Shown here: piece by piece, positions 56,801-64,000 of the stretch | Numbering within the stretch: the stretch's first letter is position 1 | How the letters are laid out: every line of letters starts with the position of its first letter | Source of the DNA: Abditibacteriota bacterium | GTDB lineage: Bacteria > Armatimonadota > UBA5829 | Direction: 5' to 3' | NCBI GenBank assembly: GCA_017552965.1 | Contig: JAFZNQ010000099.1 | Span: 1 to 64,000 of the forward strand | DNA length: 64,000 nucleotides | Program-made: the position numbers and the translations under genes | Notes under the pieces: generated by a model | Databases searched by the model: none | What the model was told of the DNA's origin: nothing | Seen by the model: only the letters and a program-made list of their open reading frames with translations

Positions 56801-58528
56801 ATGCTAAGAAAAGAGCACCCAAAACCTCAGTTTGAAAGAGACACCTGGCTGAATCTGAACGGCAAATGGAAGTACGCCTTCGACTTCGGGCTTTCCGGCG
56901 AAGAGCAGGGCTGGGCCCGGGACACCTCCGCCATGAAGGGCACCATCAACGTGCCGTTTTGTCCCGAGAGCGCTCTCTCGGGAGTGGAATACAAGGACTT
57001 TATCCCCGCCATATGGTATTCCCGCACCTTTACCGTGCCGGAGGAATGGCAGGGCAAACGGATATTCATCAATTTCGGCGCCGTGGACTACGAATGCTCG
57101 GTGTATATCAACGGAGCTTTGGCCGGGACCCACGTGGGCGGAGCCGCATCCTTTGGCTTTGAGATCACCCATTTGCTCAAAAAGCGGAACACCGTGACCG
57201 TCTGCGCCAGGGACGACTCCAGGGGCGGCTATCAGCCCATGGGCAAGCAGAGCACCAGATACGCTTCCTACGGCTGTATCTACACCAGGACCACCGGCAT
57301 ATGGCAGACCGTGTGGCTGGAGGCCAGGGGCTCTGCCTACATCGAAAGGGTCAGGACCGACACTGACGTTGACAACTCTCAGGTGACCTTTTCTCCCGTG
57401 TTCAGGGACGCCGAAAGAGGCATGCTCTTCGAGGTCTCCGTCTCCCGGGACGGCAGCGAGATCTTTTGCGGCAGATACCCGGCTTCGGGTTCGCCGGTGA
57501 CCGTGCCTATGGAGGACCCGGCGCTGTGGTGCCCGGAAGCTCCTTTTTTGTATGACACGGCTTTTGCGCTGCTGGACGCCGACGGCAATGTGATCGACTC
57601 GGTGAAGAGCTATTTCGGCTTCAGAAAGATACACATAGAGGGCAACAGGTTCTTCCTGAACAATCGGGAGATATTCCTGCGTCTGGTGCTGGATCAGGGC
57701 TTTTATCCCCAGGGCATATGGACGGCGCCCTCCGATGAGGCTCTGGAGGGAGACATCCGCATGTCTCTCGCTGCCGGCTTCAACGGAGCCAGGCTCCACC
57801 AGAAGGTGTTTGAGGAGAGATATCTCTATCACGCCGACAGACTGGGCTATCTGGTGTGGGGCGAATACTATGACTGGGGCATCAATTACGACAGCTATCA
57901 CAGCTTCTACGATCACATGGCCGAATGGTCCGAAGTGGTCACGAGAGACGTCAATCACCCCTCCATCATCGCCTGGACTCCCTTCAATGAGACTGCCGGG
58001 GGAGCAGCCGCCCACAGAAAGCTCCACGACAGGCATGTGGCGGACATCGTCGCTCTGACCAAGAGACTGGATCCCTCAAGGCCCGTCAATGATACCAGCG
58101 GCTACGTGCACGTGGCAACGGATATATACACGGTCCATGATTACAATCAGGATGCAGCCTCCTTTGCCGCCTTCTACGCCGACATAAAGCCGGGCGGCGA
58201 CTACGAGCATATGCCCAAACACATACCCACCCAGGGCTACAAGGGGCAGCCCTTTGTGATAGACGAATACGGAGGCACCTGGTGGGAGCACGACCCTGGC
58301 AAAAAGGAAAACTGGGGCTACGGCGAAAGGTGCAAGACCATCGAAGAGGTCTATGCCCGCATAGACGCCCTGACCAAGGCCATATTTGACAATCCTGCCA
58401 TAGCGGGCTTTTGCTATACCCAGCTGACGGACGTGGAGCTGGAGAAAAACGGCATCTACACCTACGACCGCAAGCAAAAGTTCGATATGGACCGTATAAA
58501 GGCTATATTTGACCGCAAGACCAGATAG
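56801..58528 (+). CDS. Glycoside hydrolase family 2 protein (beta-galactosidase/glucuronidase-like)
   Basis: This 575-residue enzyme has an N-terminal jelly-roll sugar-binding domain (about 10-170, WLNLNGKWKYAFDFG), an immunoglobulin-like domain (180-270) and a TIM barrel. The probable acid/base is Glu397 in FNETAGG after NHPSIIAWTP; the probable nucleophile is Glu489 in VIDEYGGTWW. No signal peptide, so it acts on imported oligosaccharides. The fifth C-terminal domain of E. coli LacZ is absent. The start is ATG 56801 with GGGAGA upstream; the long in-frame open region before it is a shadow of the ATPase gene. Exact sugar specificity is unknown. Confidence 0.88.
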   Translation: MLRKEHPKPQFERDTWLNLNGKWKYAFDFGLSGEEQGWARDTSAMKGTINVPFCPESALSGVEYKDFIPAIWYSRTFTVPEEWQGKRIFINFGAVDYECSVYINGALAGTHVGGAASFGFEITHLLKKRNTVTVCARDDSRGGYQPMGKQSTRYASYGCIYTRTTGIWQTVWLEARGSAYIERVRTDTDVDNSQVTFSPVFRDAERGMLFEVSVSRDGSEIFCGRYPASGSPVTVPMEDPALWCPEAPFLYDTAFALLDADGNVIDSVKSYFGFRKIHIEGNRFFLNNREIFLRLVLDQGFYPQGIWTAPSDEALEGDIRMSLAAGFNGARLHQKVFEERYLYHADRLGYLVWGEYYDWGINYDSYHSFYDHMAEWSEVVTRDVNHPSIIAWTPFNETAGGAAAHRKLHDRHVADIVALTKRLDPSRPVNDTSGYVHVATDIYTVHDYNQDAASFAAFYADIKPGGDYEHMPKHIPTQGYKGQPFVIDEYGGTWWEHDPGKKENWGYGERCKTIEEVYARIDALTKAIFDNPAIAGFCYTQLTDVELEKNGIYTYDRKQKFDMDRIKAIFDRKTR

Positions 58529-58532
58529 ACGC

Positions 58533-58561
58533 TTGACATACGGAGCGGATAGGTGTATAAT
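58533..58561 (+). promoter_or_regulatory. Promoter of secG
   Basis: TTGACA at 58533-58538, exactly 17 bases, TATAAT at 58556-58561. Confidence 0.88.
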
Positions 58562-58593
58562 ATTATAGGTAACAAGTTTGTGGGGTCATATAA

Positions 58594-58821
58594 ATGATAA
58601 ATGTTCTTATTATTCTGCAGGTCATCGCTGCGGTGGTTTTGTTTGTACTCATTATGATGCAGACTCCCAAGAGCGACGGTCTGTCTGCGCTGGGCGCTCA
58701 GACTTCCGACAGTCCTTACAAGGGCAAGATGGGCAAGGAAGAGGTGCTGGCGACCTATACCAAATATACGGCGGTGGCGTTTTTCGCTATCAGCCTGATC
58801 CTGGTGTTCGTAAGGAGATAA
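58594..58821 (+). CDS. secG: Preprotein translocase subunit SecG
   Basis: This 75-residue membrane protein has two transmembrane helices (about 3-22 and 53-73) and the conserved QTPKSDGLSALG turn between them. SecG stimulates SecYEG-dependent export. It is a single gene with its own strong promoter and a terminator. The short length and motif make the call secure. Confidence 0.9.
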   Translation: MINVLIILQVIAAVVLFVLIMMQTPKSDGLSALGAQTSDSPYKGKMGKEEVLATYTKYTAVAFFAISLILVFVRR

Positions 58822-58856
58822 TGCTGACGGACCCCGGGTCCCGACAATAAAAAGAG

Positions 58857-58888
58857 AGCGGCAAATTCGTATGAATTTGCCGCTTTTT
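58857..58888. terminator. Bidirectional terminator between secG and the ferredoxin gene
   Basis: A twelve-base-pair stem AGCGGCAAATTC/GAATTTGCCGCT with a GTAT loop, T-run at 58884-58888 on the plus strand and an A-rich left flank serving the minus strand. Confidence 0.87.
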
Positions 58889-58900
58889 CTGAGCTCAGGC

Positions 58901-59071
58901 TCAGAGTGAAAGAGCCTCGCAGGGGCAGACGCTTGTGCAAGCGCCGCAGTCGATGCATTCGTCTTCCTTGACCGTGACGGTGCCGTCCACGACCTCGAGA
59001 GCCTGCACGGGGCATTCTTCCGTACAAACGCCGCAGCCGCCGCACTTGTCTTTGTCTATGGTTACTGCCAT
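58901..59071 (-). CDS. 2[4Fe-4S] ferredoxin
   Basis: This 56-residue clostridial-type ferredoxin has two CxxCxxCxxxCP cluster motifs: CGGCGVCTEECP at about 11-22 and CIDCGACTSVCP at about 39-50. It carries low-potential electrons in the cytoplasm and suits an anaerobe. The start is ATG 59071 with GGAGG five bases upstream; an in-frame ATG at 59083 overlaps that site and is rejected. The partners (oxidoreductase or hydrogenase) are not in the window, though the hyp cluster suggests one exists. Confidence 0.93.
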   Translation of the reverse strand: MAVTIDKDKCGGCGVCTEECPVQALEVVDGTVTVKEDECIDCGACTSVCPCEALSL

Positions 59072-59101
59072 GGTATCCTCCATAAAGTATTGTCTAACTT
59101 A

Positions 59102-59110
59102 ATTATAACA
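59102..59110 (-). promoter_or_regulatory. Extended -10 promoter of the ferredoxin gene
   Basis: The minus strand reads TGTTATAAT (59110 to 59102), with a weak TTTATT at the -35 position, 30 bases before the start codon. Confidence 0.55.
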
Positions 59111-59197
59111 CTTTTGGGCAGAATAATAAATATGCGGGGCCCCGGATAATCCATATTCTTTGCCTCCGGAGGGGGCCTCTGAGGGAGAGAGCGGCAC

Positions 59198-59227
59198 TTG
59201 CCTCACACCCGCCTGTTTTGGTATAAT
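59198..59227 (+). promoter_or_regulatory. Promoter of rpiB-glyA
   Basis: TTGCCT at 59198-59203, an 18-base spacer, TGG and TATAAT at 59222-59227. The leader (59234-59264) can fold GGCAG against CTGCC. Confidence 0.68.
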
Positions 59228-59304
59228 ATAGATGGCAGTTTTGTCCCCGCGGGCAAGAGCTGCCGCATTGTTGACACGTATGTTTTATTTGGGAGAAGTT
59301 ATTT

Positions 59305-59763
59305 ATGGACGGAAAGAGCTTAAAGGTCTGCATTGCCAGTGATCACGCCGGCTTTTTGCTGAAGGAAAACGTGCGCAAATATTTGACCGAACAGGGCTAC
59401 AACGTGACGGACCTGGGGACCTGTTCCGAGGAATCGGTGGACTATACCGAATACGCCCGGAAGGCGGCCCTGGCTGTCAGCGGCGGCGAATATGACAGAG
59501 GCATCATTATCTGCGGCACGGGCATAGGAGTCAGCATCGTGGCAAACAAGACAAAGGGCATCAGAGCGGCTCTGTGTACGGATCAGTATATGGCCAAAAT
59601 GTGCCGCGAGCACAACAACGCCAACGTGATATGCATGGGAGCGAGAGTCATCGGCTTTGGCGTGGCCAGAGATATAGCGGTGGAGTTCCTGAATCATGAC
59701 TTTGAAGAAGGCGGCAGGCATCAGGTCCGCGTGGACAAGATAAACGCTATGGACAAGGCTTAG
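59305..59763 (+). CDS. rpiB: Ribose-5-phosphate isomerase B
   Basis: This 152-residue enzyme interconverts ribose-5-phosphate and ribulose-5-phosphate. Motifs: SDHAGF near residue 14, the nucleophilic Cys in IICGTGIGVSI (about 74) and the NVICMGARVIG strand. Allose- or galactose-phosphate isomerases of the same fold are possible, but linkage with glyA, as in Firmicutes and Mycoplasma, supports RpiB. AGAAG lies upstream of the ATG; glyA follows after nine bases. Confidence 0.92.
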   Translation: MDGKSLKVCIASDHAGFLLKENVRKYLTEQGYNVTDLGTCSEESVDYTEYARKAALAVSGGEYDRGIIICGTGIGVSIVANKTKGIRAALCTDQYMAKMCREHNNANVICMGARVIGFGVARDIAVEFLNHDFEEGGRHQVRVDKINAMDKA

Positions 59764-59772
59764 GAGAAGGAT

Positions 59773-61026
59773 ATGTCAAAAGATATAAATGCCCCTCTTT
59801 CGGCGGTGGATCCGGAAATATACGCCATCATCCAAAAGGAATACAAGAGACAAAACGACAAGATCATGATGATCGCCTCCGAGAACTATGCCAGCTGCGC
59901 TCAGCTGGAGGCTCAGGGGAGCGTGCTGACCAACAAATACGCCGAAGGCTATTCGGGCAAGCGCTATTACGGCGGCTGCGAATTCATCGATGAGGCGGAG
60001 ACCCTGGCCATACAGAGGGCCTGCGAGCTGTTTGGCGCGGATCACGCCAACGTGCAGCCTCACTGCGGCAGCGCCGCCAACATGGCAGCCTATTACGCCG
60101 TCATGAAGCCCGGCGACACCTTTATGGCCATGAGCCTCGACCAGGGCGGTCATCTGACTCACGGACACAAGGTGAACTTTTCCGGCACTCTCTACAATGC
60201 GGTCCCCTACGGAGTGGACAGAGAGACCGAGGTCATCAATATGGACGAGGTGGAGCGTATATCCATGGAGTGCAAGCCCCGGCTGATACTCACCGGAGCC
60301 ACCGTGTATCCCAGACTGTGGGATTGGGAGCGCTTCAGGGCCATTGCCGACAAGGTGGGAGCCCTGCTGATGTGCGACATGGCTCATATAGCCGGTCTCA
60401 TCGCAGCCGGCGTCCATCCTTCGCCCATCCCTTACTGCGACATAGTGACTGCCACCACCCACAAGACCCTCCGGGGTCCCAGAGGCGGTATGATACTCTG
60501 CAAGGAGTATCTGGCCAAGGATATAGACAGAGCCGTGTTCCCCGGCTTGCAGGGCGGTCCTCTGGAGCACGTGATAGCGGCCAAGGCCGTATGCTTCAGG
60601 GAAGCTATGAGCGCCGAATACAAGGAGTATCAGAAGCAGGTCATCGCCAACGCCAGAGCTCTGGCTGCGAGCCTGGAGGAGGGCGGCGTGAGACTGGTCT
60701 CCGGAGGCACCGACAACCATCTGATGCTGTGCGACGTGACTCCTCTCGGTATCACCGGAAAGCAGGCTCAGGAGATCCTGAACGATATCAACATAGTAGT
60801 CAACAAGAATCAGATCCCCTTTGACAAGGAAAAGCCCTTTGTTTCCAGCGGCGTCAGGATAGGTACTCCCTGCGTCACCACCCGGGGAATGAAGGAAAAG
60901 GAAATGAAGGTATTGGGTGAGGTCATCAGCTGCGCTCTCAAACAGTACACCGTAGGCGACCTGATGAATATGTGCCGCGAAAAGGTGGACGCTCTGGCCA
61001 GTGATTTCCCCGTCTATACCAAATAA
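59773..61026 (+). CDS. glyA: Serine hydroxymethyltransferase
   Basis: This 417-residue PLP enzyme interconverts serine and glycine with tetrahydrofolate. PLP binds Lys231 in [13 protein letters not shown]. The N-terminal [29 protein letters not shown] segment and the [15 protein letters not shown] motif are diagnostic. AGGAGAAGG precedes the ATG. Length is standard. Its stop directly abuts the start of the next gene. Confidence 0.96.
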   Translation: MSKDINAPLSAVDPEIYAIIQKEYKRQNDKIMMIASENYASCAQLEAQGSVLTNKYAEGYSGKRYYGGCEFIDEAETLAIQRACELFGADHANVQPHCGSAANMAAYYAVMKPGDTFMAMSLDQGGHLTHGHKVNFSGTLYNAVPYGVDRETEVINMDEVERISMECKPRLILTGATVYPRLWDWERFRAIADKVGALLMCDMAHIAGLIAAGVHPSPIPYCDIVTATTHKTLRGPRGGMILCKEYLAKDIDRAVFPGLQGGPLEHVIAAKAVCFREAMSAEYKEYQKQVIANARALAASLEEGGVRLVSGGTDNHLMLCDVTPLGITGKQAQEILNDINIVVNKNQIPFDKEKPFVSSGVRIGTPCVTTRGMKEKEMKVLGEVISCALKQYTVGDLMNMCREKVDALASDFPVYTK

Positions 61027-62019
61027 ATGAACAATATCGCTTATGCCCTGGCAGCGGCGGCGTCCGGCTTTATCCTGACCTGTATCATCACTCCTCTGGT
61101 GGGGAGATGGGCCAGGAAGCACGGCGTGGTCGCGGTCCCGGGCGGCAGAAGACTTCACGAGCATACTACTCCGCTGTTGGGCGGAGTAGGTATGTTTGTC
61201 GGGGTCACCCTGAGCGTGCTGGGATTTGTATATTATTTCCACGCTACGGGGATGCATCCCAGCGGCTCTCTCTATGCGCGGCAGATCACCGGCGTCCTTG
61301 CCGGCGGCGCCATAGTGGCCGTGTCCGGGGTCATAGACGACAAATATGAGCTGTCCGGCAGGATCCAGCTGGCTGTGATGATCCTGGCAGGACTGGTGCT
61401 TTCGGCCTTCAACGTGACCGTGGGCTACGTGTCCGCTCCCTGGCTGAAGCACGCCTCTCTGGTGGCCCTGCCCGCATACGTGGGAGTGATCACCACGGTC
61501 ATCTGGACCGTGATGGTCACAAAAGCAGTGGATTGCATAGACGGCATGGACGGCCTGTGCGCAGGCTTTGCCTTTATCACCACCGCCACCTTTACCCTGA
61601 TGGCTCTCTGCACCAGAGGCAGCCTGAATCCCTTCGTCATCCCTCTTTCCGCTTCGGCGGCGGGGGCGTCCCTGGGCTTTCTGGTGTTCAACTTTCCGCC
61701 GGCCAAATTGTTTATGGGCACGGTGGGCTCCCAGTATCTGGGCTTTATACTGGCAGCGATCTCTGTCATAGGCGCCTACAAGGTGACTATATTCGGCATT
61801 CTGGCGCCTATCCTGGTGCTGGGGATCCCGGTCTTTGATACTACTTACGTGGTGCTGAAGCGGGTGTCCGAAAAAAGGAACATAGGCCAGGCAGACCGCA
61901 GCCACATCCATCACCGCATCCTGGATCACGGCAACTCGGTGAAAAAGGTGCTGCTCATCATCTACCTGCTGACAGTGGTCTTGTGCGCGGTGGCGTTTTA
62001 TCTGTACGTAAACGGCTGA
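61027..62019 (+). CDS. Undecaprenyl-phosphate GlcNAc-1-phosphate transferase-like (WecA/TagO family)
   Basis: This 330-residue polytopic protein has about ten helices. Diagnostic motifs: VPGGRRLHEHTTPLLGGVGMF at the start, DDKYELSG, DGMDGLCAG (the metal-binding DD/N region) and the HIHHRILDHG loop near the C-terminus. It starts O-antigen, teichoic acid or other wall-polymer synthesis by transferring a sugar-1-phosphate to undecaprenyl phosphate. It may begin the polymer later pyruvylated by CsaB (inference). The ATG lies immediately after the glyA stop. Confidence 0.88.
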   Translation: MNNIAYALAAAASGFILTCIITPLVGRWARKHGVVAVPGGRRLHEHTTPLLGGVGMFVGVTLSVLGFVYYFHATGMHPSGSLYARQITGVLAGGAIVAVSGVIDDKYELSGRIQLAVMILAGLVLSAFNVTVGYVSAPWLKHASLVALPAYVGVITTVIWTVMVTKAVDCIDGMDGLCAGFAFITTATFTLMALCTRGSLNPFVIPLSASAAGASLGFLVFNFPPAKLFMGTVGSQYLGFILAAISVIGAYKVTIFGILAPILVLGIPVFDTTYVVLKRVSEKRNIGQADRSHIHHRILDHGNSVKKVLLIIYLLTVVLCAVAFYLYVNG

Positions 62020-62041
62020 TACATAAGGCCGTTTATTTTTT

Positions 62042-62068
62042 CGCCGGCAAAGGCGCCGGCGGCGTTTT
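62042..62068 (+). terminator. Possible terminator of rpiB-glyA-wecA-like
   Basis: CGCCGGC/GCCGGCG stem with a six-base loop, followed a few bases later by TTTT. The T-run is short, so efficiency is uncertain. Confidence 0.45.
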
Positions 62069-62172
62069 GTCTCCGGCAATACCGGAAAAGGAGGGCTTTG
62101 TGATCAATATTCGTTGTCCAAAGAGGGTAGTCTTCGTTTCTTAAACCATACTATTTAAGATGCGAGGATAAA

Positions 62173-63189
62173 ATGAATATCAAGGATTACGGTTTTACAG
62201 AAGACATTATTGACGACAGGACGGCGGCCCGTATAGTCGCCGTTCACAAGGACAGATACCGGACGGTATCAGACAGAGGAGAAGGCTTCGCCAGACTCAA
62301 AAGAGGGTGCTACTACTCTTCCGGAGAGTATCCCGCCACCGGCGACTTCGTGCTCATGGAATACAATGAGACCGGCGACAGCCTCATATGCGAGACCCTC
62401 CCGCGGAAAAGCGTGTTCGTGAGAGCTGCCGTTTCCGACGCCGGACGCTCCGGAAGCCAGACGGTGGCAGCCAACTTTGACTACGTGCTCATCGCCGCGT
62501 CCCTCAACAGGGACTTCAATCCGGCCAGGCTGGAAAGATATCTCAGCATGGCCTGGGAGTCGGGAGGCATCCCGGTGGTGGTCCTGACCAAAAGCGACCT
62601 GGTGCCGGACCCACAGCCCTACGTGGAGCAGGTGCGGCAAATAGCTCCCGGCACGGAGGTGTTTGCCCTGAGCTCGGTGACGGGCGAAGGGACTGACGGC
62701 ATAGGGAAGTACTTTGCCAAGGGCAAGACCATAGTGCTGCTGGGCTCTTCGGGAGTGGGGAAGTCCACGCTGGTGAACACTCTCTGCGGCAGAGAAGTCA
62801 TGAAAACCTCGGCTATCAGAGAGGACGATTCCCGCGGGCGGCATACCACCGTCACCAGAAGCCTCATCATGCTCCCCGGCGGAGCCATGGTCATAGATAC
62901 TCCCGGCATGAGGGAGCTGGGCATGTTTGACGCCGAAGAAGGCATAGGCAAAACCTTTGCCGACGCGGAAGCCCTGGCAGGGCAGTGCAGATTCCCGGAT
63001 TGCACCCACACGGTGGAGCCCGGCTGCGCCTTGCTGGCGGCCATAGAGGAGGGGACCCTTACCAGAGAACGCTACGAGCGCTATATGAAGCTGGGCAAGG
63101 AATCCCGGTACAATTCGGACCCGGGAGAGTTCCTCAAAGAAAAGCGCAACAAGTTCAGGCAGATAGCCAAAGAAAACAAACGGAGGTAA
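62173..63189 (+). CDS. rsgA: Ribosome small-subunit-dependent GTPase A
   Basis: This 338-residue circularly permuted GTPase acts in late 30S maturation. It has an OB fold (about 20-90), then G motifs in permuted order: TKSDLV (G4), SSVTGEG (G5), GSSGVGKST (G1, near 194) and DTPGMRE (G3). A C-terminal zinc knuckle CRFPDCTHTVEPGC and a Lys/Arg tail complete it. It stands alone, with a strong terminator. Its linkage to an infB operon elsewhere in the window is coincidental. Confidence 0.93.
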   Translation: MNIKDYGFTEDIIDDRTAARIVAVHKDRYRTVSDRGEGFARLKRGCYYSSGEYPATGDFVLMEYNETGDSLICETLPRKSVFVRAAVSDAGRSGSQTVAANFDYVLIAASLNRDFNPARLERYLSMAWESGGIPVVVLTKSDLVPDPQPYVEQVRQIAPGTEVFALSSVTGEGTDGIGKYFAKGKTIVLLGSSGVGKSTLVNTLCGREVMKTSAIREDDSRGRHTTVTRSLIMLPGGAMVIDTPGMRELGMFDAEEGIGKTFADAEALAGQCRFPDCTHTVEPGCALLAAIEEGTLTRERYERYMKLGKESRYNSDPGEFLKEKRNKFRQIAKENKRR

Positions 63190-63202
63190 GTCCTCCGGTG
63201 TT

Positions 63203-63230
63203 CCGGCGACTTGGGTCGCCGGTTTTTTTT
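63203..63230 (+). terminator. Intrinsic terminator of rsgA
   Basis: CCGGCGAC/GTCGCCGG stem with a TTGG loop and eight T, 14 bases after the stop. Confidence 0.9.
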
Positions 63231-63304
63231 CATCCCGGCGAGGCTCCTGCAGCCAGGGACCGGACCGCAGGGGTCCGGCCGGGCGTGGGCCTACGCTTCC
63301 CGTG

Positions 63305-63334
63305 TTGCAGAAGGAGCGGGCTTTGTGATATAAT
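63305..63334 (+). promoter_or_regulatory. Promoter of tRNA-Leu
   Basis: TTGCAG at 63305-63310, an 18-base spacer, TGA and TATAAT at 63329-63334, 11 bases before the tRNA. Confidence 0.75.
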
Positions 63335-63344
63335 ACATTATAGC

Positions 63345-63430
63345 GGGCAAGTGGCGGAATGGCAGACGCAGTGGATTTAAAATCCACCGGTAGTGATACC
63401 GTGAGGGTTCGACTCCCTCCTCGCCCACCA
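63345..63430 (+). tRNA. tRNA-Leu (anticodon UAA)
   Basis: This class II tRNA of 86 bases includes an encoded CCA. The anticodon stem GTGGA/TCCAC (63371-63375, 63383-63387) holds the loop with UAA at 63378-63380. The long variable arm CGGTA/TACCG (63388-63401) is the Leu type, and the T stem GAGGG/CCCTC encloses TTCGACT. The acceptor GGGCAAG/CTCGCCC has one A-C mismatch (63349 with 63422). A promoter and a terminator flank it. Confidence 0.95.
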
Positions 63431-63448
63431 TGCGCTGACGCGCAAAAA

Positions 63449-63473
63449 CGCCGGACCGTGGTCCGGCGCTTTT
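63449..63473 (+). terminator. Terminator of tRNA-Leu
   Basis: CGCCGGACC/GGTCCGGCG stem with a two-base gap and TTTT after it. Confidence 0.75.
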
Positions 63474-63659
63474 CTGTCTCTCTGTGAGATCAAAACAGCA
63501 GCCGTCTCCTGCCGCCGGTAAAACAGGCCTCGTGTCTGTCAAAAGACCCTCTCTTTTGCAGAGAATGATATCTGCAGCCCTTGCCGTTCCTCAGGCGGTG
63601 ACGCTTATCCTCTGTAATATCTCCTGTTCGTTTCGCTGACTGACCTATCTGCTCCCGTC

Positions 63660-64000
63660 TTATTGCTGCATATTGACCGCTTGGTTTTTTCGGACCTTTA
63701 TTTCGCGCCAGGCTCCGTCCGAGCAGGTGAGCAGGGTGCCGGAGGCGAGGGGAACGACCAGGTTGCCCCTTGTCTCCACGGCCGCGGTGGAGATATATTT
63801 TTCCATGATACCAAGGCAGGCTGCGCCGTTCCTGATGGGGACAAGCTTTATGAGAGCCGAGTCCTTTACCTCACATTCTCCCCGCCCTATCCATCGGGCT
63901 CCGCTGAAATGCTCGCAGACGGCGCAGGGACCCTCTATGCCGAATTCTGCCGGGTCTATGCTGATGGGGGCGGAGGGCATGTCCGTCAGGTTGAATGCGG
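63660..64000 (-). CDS. Incomplete hypothetical protein with conserved-looking cysteines
   Basis: An open minus-strand frame runs from the window edge to a stop at 63660. An ATG at 63980 exists but has no clear Shine-Dalgarno, and the frame stays open to 64000, so the N-terminus probably lies outside. The visible 112 residues include CAVCEHFSGARWIGRGECEV and a later single Cys, a pattern that might bind metal. No family is recognised. Confidence 0.45.
   Translation of the reverse strand, partial: AFNLTDMPSAPISIDPAEFGIEGPCAVCEHFSGARWIGRGECEVKDSALIKLVPIRNGAACLGIMEKYISTAAVETRGNLVVPLASGTLLTCSDGAWREIKVRKNQAVNMQQ

Noticed and set aside
59776-62079. 767-codon minus-strand frame opposite glyA and the WecA-like gene
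   Set aside because: It spans two convincing plus-strand genes and shows no recognisable protein features.

Overview
The window is about 57% GC (estimated by eye) and is a dense bacterial chromosome segment. I found no insertion sequence, phage gene, integrase or CRISPR array. The envelope genes indicate a diderm: LptA- and LptC-like proteins sit in one operon with CsaB and a DUF5693 membrane protein. Other markers are a ylxR-containing nusA-infB operon, rpsF-ssb-rpsR without rplI, a tiny DUF5679 gene, DUF6785- and OPT-type membrane proteins, and secreted GxGYxYP-type and GH2 enzymes. Together these fit an uncultured, probably anaerobic, gut-type member of the Armatimonadota/Abditibacteriota group. 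That placement is an inference from gene content, not a measured phylogeny.

Layout. 1-2.5 kb: the end of one gene and a secreted GxGYxYP-family protein (minus strand). 2.7-10.7 kb: two polyol/sugar-phosphate dehydrogenases followed by a complete 2-oxoacid dehydrogenase complex (E2, E3, fused E1 alpha-beta). 10.8-18.7 kb: nusA-ylxR-infB-rbfA-nrnA-truB, then an AIR-synthase-like gene and an MFS exporter. 18.7-23.4 kb: small, secreted or hypothetical proteins, a HAD phosphatase and an esterase. 23.4-28.8 kb: the full NiFe-hydrogenase maturation set hypA-B-F-C-D-E, with no hydrogenase nearby. 28.9-35.9 kb: a large secreted protein with a duplicated C-terminal module, an Mrp-type Fe-S ATPase with a C_GCAxxG_C_C protein, a UroD-family protein and a LysM-G5 protein. 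35.9-37.6 kb: rpsF-ssb-rpsR and DUF5679. 37.6-45 kb (minus): lptA, lptC, csaB, DUF5693, argH and DUF6785. 46.3-56.7 kb: the most unusual locus. 56.8-64 kb: GH2, secG, ferredoxin, rpiB-glyA-wecA-like, rsgA, tRNA-Leu and an incomplete gene.

The unusual locus is one unidirectional cluster of six genes. It encodes a 1653-residue protein in which a PA/M28-peptidase-like ectodomain with degraded metal-site residues is fused to an FtsX-type permease; an OPT-like multi-spanning transporter; a soluble protein with two similar halves; a stand-alone PqqD-like protein; a second FtsX-type permease; and a LolD/MacB-type ATPase. This looks like a LolCDE/MacB-type mechanotransmission ABC machine equipped with peptide-recognition parts. 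Its substrate is unknown, and I regard it as the best candidate for an undescribed system.

Promoters are easy to read. Most have TATAAT, and 11 of the 15 I list carry an upstream TGn (extended -10). Intrinsic terminators separate the main units.
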